This document shows, piece by piece, positions 33,045 through 41,487 of a stretch of 64,000 nt of DNA. Below the pieces are notes generated by a model. That model did not search any database and was not told where the DNA came from. It worked only from the letters and a program-made list of their open reading frames with translations. The stretch covers positions 2,210,501-2,274,500 of the forward strand of contig NZ_CP100350.1 of NCBI RefSeq assembly GCF_024204685.1, read 5' to 3'. Position 1 is the first letter of the stretch. Each line of letters opens with the position of its first letter. This DNA comes from Gilvimarinus sp. DA14 (GTDB lineage: Bacteria > Pseudomonadota > Gammaproteobacteria > Pseudomonadales > Cellvibrionaceae). Position numbers and translations under genes: made by a program.

Positions 33045-34238
33045 ATGAACCACTTTGATTGCGTGATTATCGGCGCCGGCGCCGCTGGCTTAATGTGCGC
33101 CGCTACCGCAGGCCAGCGTGGCCGCAAGGTCGCTTTGTTAGATCACGCCAATAAAGTGGGCAAAAAAATTCTTATGTCCGGCGGCGGGCGCTGCAACTTT
33201 ACCAACTACGACATAGCCCCAAACAACTACCTGTCGGCCAACCCGCATTTTTGCAAATCGGCCCTGTCGCGTTTTACCCAGTGGGATTTTATTGCGCTGG
33301 TAGAAAAACACGGCCTCGCCTACCATGAAAAAACCCTAGGGCAATTGTTTTGCGACAATAAAGCACGCGACCTGCTCAATATACTGCTCGCCGAGTGCGA
33401 AGCCGGAGATGTGGACATTCGCACTCACTGTGAGATTTTAGAAATCAAAAAACACAGCGACGGCGGTTTTATTCTCACCACCGGGCTCGGCCTCTACCAG
33501 TGCGACTCGCTGGTTATTGCCACCGGCGGTTTGTCCATTCCCACCATGGGCGCCACCGGTTTTGGTTACGACATTGCCAAACAGTTTGGTCTGAAAGTGA
33601 CCGCCCGCAACGCCAGCCTGGTGCCATTTACTTTTAAGGGCGACTGGCTAACGCTGGCACAACAATTGGCAGGCGTGGCCGCCGACGCCACCGTGGAATG
33701 TAATGGTCAGGTATTTCGCGAGGCCTTGCTGTTTACTCACAAAGGCATCAGCGGCCCCGCCGCACTGCAAATTTCCAACTACTGGAACCCGGGCGACACC
33801 GTCACCGTTAACTGGCTGCCAGAGCTTGATTTGCAGCAACAGTTACACACCTGGCGCCAGCGCGCCGAAAAATCACAACTAACCACTTTGCTCAGCCCTT
33901 GGCTCGCCAAACGGTTTATTACCCAATGGCTGGAGCATCACGGCTTACCACATTTACTCAGTAAACCACTGGCGGACTGGAGCAACGGCGACATCGACAA
34001 CCTTAGCCACGTGCTCTGCGCCTGGCCCATGCAACCGACCGGTACCGAAGGCTACCGCACCGCCGAAGTCACCAAGGGCGGTATAGATACCGACGGCGTT
34101 TCCTCCAAAACCTTTGCGGCAAAAACAGAGCCGAATTTGTACTTTATTGGCGAAGTATTGGACGTAACCGGTTGGCTGGGCGGGTATAATTTTCAGTGGG
34201 CGTGGGCGAGTGGATATTGTGCGGGGCAGTATGTGTAA
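33045..34238 (+). CDS. NAD(P)/FAD-dependent oxidoreductase, BaiN/HI0933 family
   Basis: A 397-residue flavoprotein of the HI0933/BaiN family, related to NAD(P)/FAD dehydrogenases of unknown substrate. The FAD-binding motif VIIGAGAAGLMCAATAGQRG is at residues 6-25. Family blocks include MSGGGRCNFTNYD, VIATGGLSIPTMGATGFGYD, LLFTHKGISGPAALQISNYW and the C-terminal YFIGEVLDVTGWLGGYNFQWAWASGYCAG. The start ATG is very close to the hairpin at 33012-33039. It is a single gene; clearly housekeeping-type but its physiological role is not established. Confidence 0.9.
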   Translation: MNHFDCVIIGAGAAGLMCAATAGQRGRKVALLDHANKVGKKILMSGGGRCNFTNYDIAPNNYLSANPHFCKSALSRFTQWDFIALVEKHGLAYHEKTLGQLFCDNKARDLLNILLAECEAGDVDIRTHCEILEIKKHSDGGFILTTGLGLYQCDSLVIATGGLSIPTMGATGFGYDIAKQFGLKVTARNASLVPFTFKGDWLTLAQQLAGVAADATVECNGQVFREALLFTHKGISGPAALQISNYWNPGDTVTVNWLPELDLQQQLHTWRQRAEKSQLTTLLSPWLAKRFITQWLEHHGLPHLLSKPLADWSNGDIDNLSHVLCAWPMQPTGTEGYRTAEVTKGGIDTDGVSSKTFAAKTEPNLYFIGEVLDVTGWLGGYNFQWAWASGYCAGQYV

Positions 34239-34597
34239 TGTTTTGTGTTGAGTAACGCTGCATGAGCAGTTGGGATTCGGATCCAGATCGCCCACAGGCT
34301 AAAGCTAGATTCCGCTCAGCTCAAGTATAAATGAACGACAGCCTCACCCGAGTTTGATTCCATATCCCTTCGTATAGTCCTCTGCCCGGCTGTGAAAAAT
34401 ATACTGCACTGCCGGGCACATTTTTAAAATCAGACATTGATAGGCGTTTAAAATCCGGAATGAGAGCTGAGCTAAACCAACAGATGACTATGCGGAGAAA
34501 AGTGAGGTCAGCGACTAACAAATACTTGCAGACAACCCCTTGGTAAACCCCTCGAATCAGTGTCTAATCTCGCCACATTCATTTCCTGGAGCTTTGC
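34239..34597. other. Intergenic region with a degenerate repeat fragment
   Basis: No gene is visible here. At 34298-34340 a stretch reading CTAAAGCTAGATTCCGCTCA then GCTCAAGTATAAATGAACG resembles the 3' part of repeat copy D, suggesting a decayed sixth copy. The remainder shows nothing recognisable. Confidence 0.45.
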
Positions 34598-35749
34598 GTG
34601 ACGTCGCAACCCCCAATCGTAACCTCGGCTAATACCCCTGCTACCCGCTTGGCAACCCGGCTGGGCTTTCTTGTGGCGGGTTTTGGTATTGCCTGCTGGG
34701 CGCCTATGGTGCCTTTTGCCAAGCAGCACTTGAACCTGAACGATGCGGTACTGGGGCTATTGCTGCTGTGTATTGGCATTGGCTCGATCGGGGCGATGGT
34801 GCTGACCGGCATTATTGCCACACGCCACGGTAGCCGCCCGGTGATTATAGTCAGTGGCTTTGCGCTGTTAGCCATTTTGCCTTTACTGACGCTTGCACCG
34901 GGCCCGCTGTACTTGGGCGCGGCTTTGCTGGCTTTTGGCGCCGCCCTGGGCTCGTTAGATGTTGCTATTAACCTGCACGCGGTTGAAGTAGAGCAATCCG
35001 CCAACAAACCCATGATGTCTGGCTTTCATGCGCTGTTTAGCCTGGGTGGATTCCTCGGTGCGGGGCTGATGACGCTACTGCTTTCAACGGGCAGCCCGCT
35101 GCTGATCGCGAGCCTGGTCTGTGCGGCTATTATGCTGCTGGCCATGGGCCTTACGGCGCCGAGGTTGCTGCGCGATAAACCCGAGGCCAGCGAGACGCTG
35201 TTCGCCGTTCCCCGCGGCATCGTATTGTTGCTCGCCACGCTAACGGCCATTGCCTTTTTGGTGGAAGGCGCGATTTTAGATTGGAGCGCGGTGCTGATTA
35301 CCGAGAGAAACCTGGTGGACGAACAAAGCGGCGGCCTTGGCTACATGCTGTTTGCCATGACGATGGTAGTGGGTCGCTTCAGCGGCGATGCCCTATCAGA
35401 AAAACTGGGTGATGCTAAACTTTTGATGATCAGCTCTATGCTGTCCATTGCGGGGGTAGCAGTACTGCTTAGCGTGCAGCAGACTTATATTGCCTTAAGC
35501 GGTTTTTTACTGATCGGCTTGGGGTTAGCCAATATTGTGCCCGTACTGTTTCGCCGCGCGGGCACACAAAGCATTATGCCCCCGGCGCTGGCAATCGCCA
35601 GTGTTACCACCATGGGCTATGCCGGCATTTTGCTAGGCCCAGCGGCCATTGGCTTTATTGCGCAAACTATAGGGCTAGCAACTTCTTTCTGGATGCTAGC
35701 CCTACTCTTGTTTGGGGTAATGCTATCAACCCCTAAAGCGTGCAAGTAA
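34598..35749 (+). CDS. Major facilitator superfamily transporter (YbjJ-like)
   Basis: A 383-residue MFS protein starting at GTG 34598, with about twelve hydrophobic segments. Features include GFLVAGFGIACWAPMVPFAKQHL at the N-terminus, the loop between TM2 and TM3 (GIIATRHGSRPVIIV) and AALGSLDVAINLHAVEVEQ. The overall pattern resembles the E. coli YbjJ group (inner-membrane MFS proteins of unknown substrate, sometimes compared to fucose permease-type carriers). A purine-rich CTGGAG lies upstream. It converges with the toxin-like gene at 35770. Confidence 0.85.
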   Translation: MTSQPPIVTSANTPATRLATRLGFLVAGFGIACWAPMVPFAKQHLNLNDAVLGLLLLCIGIGSIGAMVLTGIIATRHGSRPVIIVSGFALLAILPLLTLAPGPLYLGAALLAFGAALGSLDVAINLHAVEVEQSANKPMMSGFHALFSLGGFLGAGLMTLLLSTGSPLLIASLVCAAIMLLAMGLTAPRLLRDKPEASETLFAVPRGIVLLLATLTAIAFLVEGAILDWSAVLITERNLVDEQSGGLGYMLFAMTMVVGRFSGDALSEKLGDAKLLMISSMLSIAGVAVLLSVQQTYIALSGFLLIGLGLANIVPVLFRRAGTQSIMPPALAIASVTTMGYAGILLGPAAIGFIAQTIGLATSFWMLALLLFGVMLSTPKACK

Positions 35750-35769
35750 ATTTACTCTAAACAGTTTCG

Positions 35770-36912
35770 CTAGGCAGCGCTTTTTGAGCTAGCGTTATCT
35801 AGATTTACCGCAGGTGGTGTGGCCTGGTTATAGCTGATGCCGGCGATGGTGGTTGCAAACTTCTGCAACGTTTTCCAATCGTCGTTTGCCATATTCAGGT
35901 CATGCGACAGAGCTTCTAAATCCATATTCGACAAATCAGCATCAGCGTTAGTTAGGTCTTGAATAACCGCTGAAATCTCCTGCTGTAAGGTTGACCAAGC
36001 CTGGAGAATCAAATCAATTTTTGAACTTGCTTTGGCAGACAGATCAATCAAGTCGTTTAATGCTGATTCAAGTACTTGCAAGGTTGATATTTGCTGCTCA
36101 ATATCACCCATTTCTGCCTGTTCTTTCTGAATTTCAGCCGATAGGTTTTTGATCTCGACGCTCGCAGCGATTATTGTTGCGATGCCCGCCGTTGCGGCAA
36201 TCACACCAAAAGCGAGACCAGCGCCGAACGTGAAAATAGCGATTACCGCACCAGCAAAAAAACCAACACCAGCAGCAAGCCCTGCCGCCGTCTCGACCAC
36301 TTGCCAGGTTTTCACTTGCTGTTTTAAGTCCGCAATTTTCTTCTTCAGGCTCTCAACTTTATCTTTATCGTACTTCTCGGTTTCCTCAGCGTTGGCGACC
36401 GCGTTACGCATCACCTCTGCATCGTTTTCCAGATTTGACGAAAATTGATTAATCTTTGATTTGAAATCTGTGGCAGATGAAATTTGCGCACTTAACCCCT
36501 GCAGTAGCGATGATAGAGAGTCTGCAATCGCATTCTTCGCCGCCGCGTCCGCAGGGTTCGCCTTTAAGATATCAAGGTTTTGATTCATCGTGATCATATT
36601 CAAACTGAACACAGACGCGTAATTTGCGATCCCTGCGGGAATACTTACCAAACCCGGTGTAATTGTATTAAACCAATCCATGGCATGAATCTTGGCATCG
36701 GCGAATGCGCTGCTAAAGCCTGCGTACCACTCTGGCTCTGGTGATAATGCCGGCAATGAGCTGTTAGCCAATCCATTTACATACGCAAGCACGTCGTTAT
36801 TCGCGTTAAACGCATCGGCGAGCTGCTGGTCAATCGGGGTGTCACTGCCACTGGCGGCAGCCATAAGTTGGTCGTTAGATGAAACGACAAAAGGCATAAA
36901 ACGATTTTTCAT
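35770..36912 (-). CDS. Alpha-helical pore-forming toxin-like protein (ClyA/HBL/MakA-type)
   Basis: About 380 residues from ATG 36912 (MKNRFMPFVVSSNDQLM), with GGAGGG upstream; the GTG 12 bases earlier overlaps that site. It is almost all helical, with long coiled-coil helices around a hydrophobic hairpin (residues about 205-255, rich in Ala/Gly/Ile: ETAAGLAAGVGFFAGAVIAI, FTFGAGLAFGVIAATAGIAT). This is the layout of alpha pore-forming toxins such as ClyA, HBL-B, XaxA and MakA. There is no signal peptide, as in ClyA and MakA. Usual family partners are not next to it, so it may act alone. Fold call moderate; target unknown. Confidence 0.7.
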   Translation of the reverse strand: MKNRFMPFVVSSNDQLMAAASGSDTPIDQQLADAFNANNDVLAYVNGLANSSLPALSPEPEWYAGFSSAFADAKIHAMDWFNTITPGLVSIPAGIANYASVFSLNMITMNQNLDILKANPADAAAKNAIADSLSSLLQGLSAQISSATDFKSKINQFSSNLENDAEVMRNAVANAEETEKYDKDKVESLKKKIADLKQQVKTWQVVETAAGLAAGVGFFAGAVIAIFTFGAGLAFGVIAATAGIATIIAASVEIKNLSAEIQKEQAEMGDIEQQISTLQVLESALNDLIDLSAKASSKIDLILQAWSTLQQEISAVIQDLTNADADLSNMDLEALSHDLNMANDDWKTLQKFATTIAGISYNQATPPAVNLDNASSKSAA

Positions 36913-37106
36913 AAATCCCTCCACGATAACTCGTATGCTGTAACACTCACCGCCTATTCGATGAGTTGACCTGAGTCTAGGACGGGGATTTAACAGCCTC
37001 CATTACAGCCGATTACGGAAATAACAATTATTATCACCTAATACCGCATTGCAATTTTTTCTGCCAACTTAAACCTGAGACAAAGCTTATTGTTTGAGTA
37101 GAGCTA

Positions 37107-37137
37107 TAAAAAAGCCCGGGGCTTAGCGCACCCGGGC
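37107..37137 (-). terminator. Intrinsic terminator of the guanidine-riboswitch operon
   Basis: On the minus strand a GCCCGGG/CCCGGGC stem (37131-37137 with 37114-37120) is followed by TTTTTT, 25 bp beyond the binding-protein stop codon. Confidence 0.9.
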
Positions 37138-37161
37138 AAAGAACTTACAGAGAAATCGAAC

Positions 37162-38256
37162 TTACAATTTACCGTCGGCAGCCATTTTTACGTAGCTGGC
37201 ATCGAAGCGAAGTTTAATATTACTTTTGTCGCCAAGTACGGCGCCATCGGCGAATTCCATACCGACTACATCCGGGCTTGGGCTGGCTTCGCCCAGCAAA
37301 CCTTTGTCAAAAGAGAACTGACGCACTTTGTCCATAAAGCCGAGTAAATCTTTATTGCTGGCAAACTCATACGCCGACGCAGGGGTGTAGAACAACATGG
37401 TGTCGGCCAGCTGCGCTTCGTACCCGGCTAGATCGGTGCCGGCTTGGTCGGCCATATAGCTGCGCGCGGCCTTCGCTTCTTCCGAGTCGCCTTGCATTAG
37501 GGCCAGGGTTTCAAACCATGCCCCAACCAGCGCTTTACCAAACGCAGGATTGTCTTTCAGGGTTTCTGTATTGGCGGCCATCATGTCGATAATTTCACCC
37601 GGAATTTCTTTTGAGGTGAATACTTCGGTCGCGTCTTCGGCGCGATCCAGAATAATTCCCAGCTGCGGGTTCCACACGGCAGCAGCGGTGACGTCATCAG
37701 TCATAAACGTTGACACTGCATCCGCATCTGAAGTGTTCACCACGGTCACGTCGCGCTCTGACATGCCATTCATATCCAGTGCACGAGCCAAAAAGTAGTG
37801 AGATACAGAAAGCTCTACCAGGTTAACGTTACGGCCTTTAATGTCGGCGATGCTGTCGGCATTTTTAAGCACAAGGCCGTCGTTACCGTTTGAGTAGTCA
37901 CCCAAAATCAAGCCGGTGGTATCCACACCGTAAGCGGCCGGAATGGTCAGTGCATCCATATTGGTCATGGCGCAGGCGTCAAATTCACCGGCCGTAAACT
38001 GGTTAATGGATTCGATGTAGTCGTTCATCTGCACCACTTCAATCTCAATACCGTACTTATCGGCCCACTTTTTAATAATGCCTTTGTCGTTGGCATAAGC
38101 CCAAGGCATCCAGCCAGCGTAGATGGACCAGGCAACTTTAAAGGATTTTTTTTCAGCCGCCTGCACGGACGCCGCACCAAACACAAACGCCAACAAACAC
38201 AACGCAGCGGTAATTTTTTTACTGTGTACACTCAATAGACTAAGGAGTTTTTTCAT
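37162..38256 (-). CDS. ABC transporter substrate-binding protein, urea-carboxylase-region (guanidine) type
   Basis: About 364 residues from ATG 38256 (MKKLLSLLSVHSKKITAAL), preceded by GAGAGGT; the signal peptide ends at SVQAA. The mature part (FKVAWSIYAGWMPWAYANDKGIIKKWADKYGIEIEVVQMNDYIESINQF, FDACAMTNMDAL, VWNPQLGIIL) resembles the NitT/TauT-like binding proteins found near urea carboxylase genes, a group now tied to guanidine uptake. It is the last gene of an operon whose leader carries a guanidine-II riboswitch. The permease and ATPase are not in the window, so it must borrow them or they lie elsewhere. Confidence 0.82.
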   Translation of the reverse strand: MKKLLSLLSVHSKKITAALCLLAFVFGAASVQAAEKKSFKVAWSIYAGWMPWAYANDKGIIKKWADKYGIEIEVVQMNDYIESINQFTAGEFDACAMTNMDALTIPAAYGVDTTGLILGDYSNGNDGLVLKNADSIADIKGRNVNLVELSVSHYFLARALDMNGMSERDVTVVNTSDADAVSTFMTDDVTAAAVWNPQLGIILDRAEDATEVFTSKEIPGEIIDMMAANTETLKDNPAFGKALVGAWFETLALMQGDSEEAKAARSYMADQAGTDLAGYEAQLADTMLFYTPASAYEFASNKDLLGFMDKVRQFSFDKGLLGEASPSPDVVGMEFADGAVLGDKSNIKLRFDASYVKMAADGKL

Positions 38257-38273
38257 CGTTTGACCTCTCGGCA

Positions 38274-39221
38274 TTAGTAACAGGGTTGGTTATAACGGCA
38301 CAGGGTTTCACTTTCGCGGTCAAACCACTGCTTAGATTGTTCGCAGGTTGGCGTTGTCTGAGTAAACTCAACACCTGACTCAATGGTATCGATCGCGTAG
38401 ATTCTTTCCACAATATCGCCATTGGCAGATTCAAAGTTTTGCGTAAGCGTTTTTGAGTCTGAACTTATAGCGAACCCATCCAGACTGAAAATTTCCTTAC
38501 CAATGCGCTCGGGGCAAGTGCTTAAGAAAACCGCAAAGCCACGTTGCATTGAGCCTTTGGCAACCGAGGTTTCAAAATCGAAAAGTTGCTGTAAGGCTGC
38601 TTTATCGCCCACTGCAGCTTGCGATTTTTCACGCAGGGCATTAGCAGAAGCGGCCACCATAGGCTCCGGCCGCCCCAGCACCAGTGCTGCGTAATCACCG
38701 CAAACAATCAAACCACCGCTTTTACGGGTAATGGTTTGTGTGCTTAGGTTTTTTTCTTGCAGTAATCGCAAACCAATCAGCGGGCCCGGCGCACTAGGCT
38801 GCAAACGCCAATCTTCTACATAGGCGTCGCTGGGGCAGAACTCCATCATGCAGTTGCCAACCCGCTTCAGGTAAGCGGGCTCTTGCCAGCGACCATGCAG
38901 CTGCAGCGCGATTTCTTTTTCCCAGGCTAAAGTTTCACCGTTCCATACGCTGTCGGCCACCCAGCCTTCATAGTTACCCAAGGTGCGTAGTTCCGCTGCG
39001 CTGTACTCTTGCAATGGCTTGCTAACAACTTGCTCGCTTTCTATGGGCAGGCGTAAATCGATGGTGAAGTTGCGGCTTTGCAGCCAGCACACATGGGTCT
39101 TTGTGTCAGTTTCGCCATTGGCGAAACTGATGCTGCGACGTTTAAAGTAGCCCAGCATCCAATCGGGTACACCAGCTTTTGCAGGAGAGGTGTGGTTATT
39201 GACTATGTCTAATAAATGCAT
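38274..39221 (-). CDS. Unrecognised protein of the guanidine-riboswitch operon
   Basis: A 315-residue cytoplasmic protein of unknown family. It looks beta-rich and lipocalin- or calycin-like in texture: DTKTHVCWLQSRNFTIDLRLP, WNGETLAWEKEIALQL, GGLIVCGDYAALVLGRPEP, RIYAIDTIESGVEFTQTTP. Seven cysteines include a CRYNQPCY tail. No signal peptide or membrane helix is present. It sits 9 bp after the 2-oxoglutarate oxygenase gene and 17 bp before the binding-protein gene, so it is cotranscribed and presumably part of guanidine or guanidino-compound metabolism. Function is not assigned. Confidence 0.7.
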   Translation of the reverse strand: MHLLDIVNNHTSPAKAGVPDWMLGYFKRRSISFANGETDTKTHVCWLQSRNFTIDLRLPIESEQVVSKPLQEYSAAELRTLGNYEGWVADSVWNGETLAWEKEIALQLHGRWQEPAYLKRVGNCMMEFCPSDAYVEDWRLQPSAPGPLIGLRLLQEKNLSTQTITRKSGGLIVCGDYAALVLGRPEPMVAASANALREKSQAAVGDKAALQQLFDFETSVAKGSMQRGFAVFLSTCPERIGKEIFSLDGFAISSDSKTLTQNFESANGDIVERIYAIDTIESGVEFTQTTPTCEQSKQWFDRESETLCRYNQPCY

Positions 39222-39230
39222 ACCCCGCTC

Positions 39231-40265
39231 CTATTGCCCGTGATAGCCGAAGCTATCCACCGATTGAGAGTTTTCGGGCATGCTGATTTCGCCGCGAGCG
39301 AGTTTATTTTTTAAATAGGTGAACGTTTGAATGGTTTGCGCGTATAAATGATCGCCGCATTTCAGGGAGGTGTAGTCGCGCCCCGGATTCGCTTTTGTCA
39401 GCGATTCAATGGGCGCAATTTCGGTGTCGTAATCGCAGGCGCAAAACAGTGGAAAGGAATAACGCTCTTCTTTCACCTTACGCACTCTGTGAGAGGTGGC
39501 GACAAACTGGCCATTACTCAACACCTCCAGCATGTCGCCTATGTTGATCACAAACGCATTGTCTTTGAGTGGCACGTCAATCCATTCACCCGCACCGTTT
39601 AATACCTCAAGCCCCGGAGCGGTAGGCAGCAAAATGGTGAAGCATTCGTAATCGGTATGGGCGCCAATACCCGGGCGGTCCGAGGGCGCTTGCTCGTTGT
39701 AAGGGTAGTGAATCATCCGCAGCTGACTCGGCGGATGGTTAACATGGCGGCTTAGCGCATCCTCATCAAGCTGCAAGGCCAGGGCAAAACCGCGAAATAA
39801 TGCATCGGCCACATTCAGCGCTGCTTGATAATAGCTTTGCACATCCTCTTTAAAGCCGTGCGCATCTGGCCACTGGGTTGGCCCCAACATGGGCCGACGA
39901 CCGAGTTCGGCGCGGTAGTCGTAATTAACATCGTAGGCTTCTTTGCAGTCCACCGCGCCATCACCGAGTTTTTCTTCTCCCTCGGGCACATAGCCACTGT
40001 GGTTCTCAGATTGGCCGATGTAAAAGCGCATTTTTTCGTCTAGGGGCTGCGCAAAATAATCTTTGGCGCGCGCTATTAAGCGCGATTGCAACTGTGGGCT
40101 TACACCATGGCCGGTGATGTATAAAAAACCCACGTCGCGAGCCGCGCGGCCGAGTTCGTCGGCCACGGCCTGACGCTCGGCAAGATCAGCACTGAACAAG
40201 CCAGCGATATCAACGCAAGGCAATGCGGTAAACGCAGTATGGGGGGATGGCGAATTGTCTGGCAC
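39231..40265 (-). CDS. 2-oxoglutarate/Fe(II)-dependent oxygenase, isopenicillin N synthase-like
   Basis: About 344 residues from GTG 40265, chosen because AGGAGGT lies 6 bp upstream; the longer frame crosses the riboswitch. The DIOX_N region (LPCVDIAGLFSA, DVGFLYITGHGVSPQL) precedes the double-stranded beta-helix core with the HxD...H iron site (GAHTDYECFTILLP and VATSHRV) and the 2-oxoglutarate Arg in ERYSFPLF. The family includes ethylene-forming enzyme, which yields guanidine from arginine, and plant homoarginine 6-hydroxylase. The guanidine-II riboswitch in its leader links it to guanidine chemistry, either making or breaking guanidino compounds. The substrate is unproven. Confidence 0.88.
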   Translation of the reverse strand: MPDNSPSPHTAFTALPCVDIAGLFSADLAERQAVADELGRAARDVGFLYITGHGVSPQLQSRLIARAKDYFAQPLDEKMRFYIGQSENHSGYVPEGEEKLGDGAVDCKEAYDVNYDYRAELGRRPMLGPTQWPDAHGFKEDVQSYYQAALNVADALFRGFALALQLDEDALSRHVNHPPSQLRMIHYPYNEQAPSDRPGIGAHTDYECFTILLPTAPGLEVLNGAGEWIDVPLKDNAFVINIGDMLEVLSNGQFVATSHRVRKVKEERYSFPLFCACDYDTEIAPIESLTKANPGRDYTSLKCGDHLYAQTIQTFTYLKNKLARGEISMPENSQSVDSFGYHGQ

Positions 40266-40304
40266 TGGGCAACCTCCTGAATAAAATTGAATATTCAAAA
40301 CGCC

Positions 40305-40358
40305 GCCTGGTCGTCCAGACAAAAGAAACGGCAAGCCGCTCCGGGTCGTCCCGGATGC
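40305..40358 (-). promoter_or_regulatory. Guanidine-II (mini-ykkC) riboswitch
   Basis: On the minus strand two short hairpins with identical ACGA loops occur in tandem: TCCGGG-ACGA-CCCGGA (40340-40355) and CTGG-ACGA-CCAG (40307-40318), separated by about 20 nt. Two stem-loops with ACGR loops are the full definition of the guanidine-II class. They lie 40-90 nt upstream of the GTG start and its AGGAGG site, consistent with control of translation. On guanidine binding the two loops dock and free the ribosome site in known examples. Confidence 0.9.
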
Positions 40359-40371
40359 TTCTTACCTTACT

Positions 40372-40438
40372 GTACAGCAATGGTTGTACCAACAGCCTGG
40401 CTGATCACCTAAAGACTTGCTAAAGGCTTACTGTACAA
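40372..40438 (-). promoter_or_regulatory. Direct repeats upstream of the riboswitch
   Basis: TGTACAGTAAG occurs twice on the minus strand, at about 40372-40382 and 40428-40438, 56 bp apart, in the likely promoter region of the guanidine operon. They could be binding sites for a regulator in addition to the riboswitch. Confidence 0.4.
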
Positions 40439-40582
40439 AGGAATTTTCTACAAAAAGAAAAATAGCGGAGGGTACAGCGACAAACCCATTGCACCGTAAT
40501 AGGGAGCATAAACAGTCGTTTGCACCGCAGGTGCATGATGACACCCGATGCCCACTATCCCAAACTCAGCAAGTTTAAAGGT

Positions 40583-41008
40583 TTAAAAGAGCACGCGGAG
40601 CAACCGCAGATCAAAAATCAGCACGGCATTGGGGCCAATTTTATTGCCTACACCTTTTTTGCCCCAGGCTAAATCCGGCGGCACCACAAACTCGTAACGA
40701 GCCCCCTCTTGCATTAGCTGCAGGCCTTCGCGAATACCGGCTATGGCTTCTTTCATGGTGAATTCGTCGGGCATGCCTTCTTTGTAGGTGTCGCCCACCA
40801 CTTTGCCACCCACTAGCTGGATACGCTGATTCACTTCAACGCTGTCCGCTTCGGTGGGGGTCATACCGTCGCCCGACTCTAGGACGCGGTAGAGTAAGCC
40901 GCTGGCGGTTTCCTGCACATCGTCTTTCTGACGATACTTTTCAATGTAATTGTCGCTGGCAGCGCGATTCTGCCCCGAGGAGCCTTTGTTGAGTTTCTTC
41001 TTTGCCAT
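40583..41008 (-). CDS. FKBP-type peptidyl-prolyl isomerase
   Basis: A 141-residue cytoplasmic FKBP-like protein. A basic N-terminus (MAKKKLNKGSSGQNRAASDN) precedes an FKBP domain with DDVQETASGLLYRVLESGDG, FTMKEAIAGIREGLQLMQEGARYEFVVPPDLAWGKKGVGNKIGPNAVLIFDLRLL. Several drug- and proline-pocket positions (the AWG block and the final FDLRLL strand) are kept, but the FKBP loop V-D-S-S-Y is not obvious, so isomerase activity may be weak. It is a single gene followed by DUF488 on the same strand upstream. Confidence 0.85.
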   Translation of the reverse strand: MAKKKLNKGSSGQNRAASDNYIEKYRQKDDVQETASGLLYRVLESGDGMTPTEADSVEVNQRIQLVGGKVVGDTYKEGMPDEFTMKEAIAGIREGLQLMQEGARYEFVVPPDLAWGKKGVGNKIGPNAVLIFDLRLLRVLF

Positions 41009-41041
41009 GGTCTTTGTTTACGTAAAAGCGGGTATTTTACC

Positions 41042-41464
41042 TCAGCTTTTACTCTGACCATAACAGGTAGGCGAAGCCGGACCGTCTCGAGCGACGGCAT
41101 CTTCGGCCTCAAGTGCGTCCAACAAGGCGCGGCGTAGCACCGGCAGGTGGGAGTGTTCGGGCTCGCGGCTGGCAGTCAGCAAAGTGACGGTGCCTTGGCG
41201 GGCGGCCCGCAGAAGCGGCAAAAGTGTTTCGGGAGCCTTGTCCAACTGGTGGCGGTAGGCGTGACCGAAGGCATCCTCGGTCAGCTCGCCGCGATGCCAG
41301 CAGCGGCGCAGGTCTGTCGACGGGGACGCATCCTGATACCAGTCATCCATGGGCAAGTCATCTTTACTCTGCCCGCGCGGCCAGAGCCGATCCACCAGAA
41401 TTCGGGTGCCATCGGATAAATCGGCCTGCTGGTAAATGCGCTTGAAGCGTATGTCGTAGCTCAT
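41042..41464 (-). CDS. DUF488 (YeaO-like) protein
   Basis: A 140-residue small protein of the DUF488 family: MSYDIRFKRIYQQADLSDGTRILVDRLWPRGQSKDDL, then STDLRRCWHRG and GTVTLLTASREPEHSHLPVLRRALLDAL. These are the usual family blocks (DRLWPRG is the signature). Function is unknown; members occur widely in bacteria. It is oriented with the FKBP gene 33 bp away and may share its transcript. Confidence 0.88.
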   Translation of the reverse strand: MSYDIRFKRIYQQADLSDGTRILVDRLWPRGQSKDDLPMDDWYQDASPSTDLRRCWHRGELTEDAFGHAYRHQLDKAPETLLPLLRAARQGTVTLLTASREPEHSHLPVLRRALLDALEAEDAVARDGPASPTCYGQSKS

Positions 41465-41487
41465 GCCTACAGGCTACTCTTTCACGC

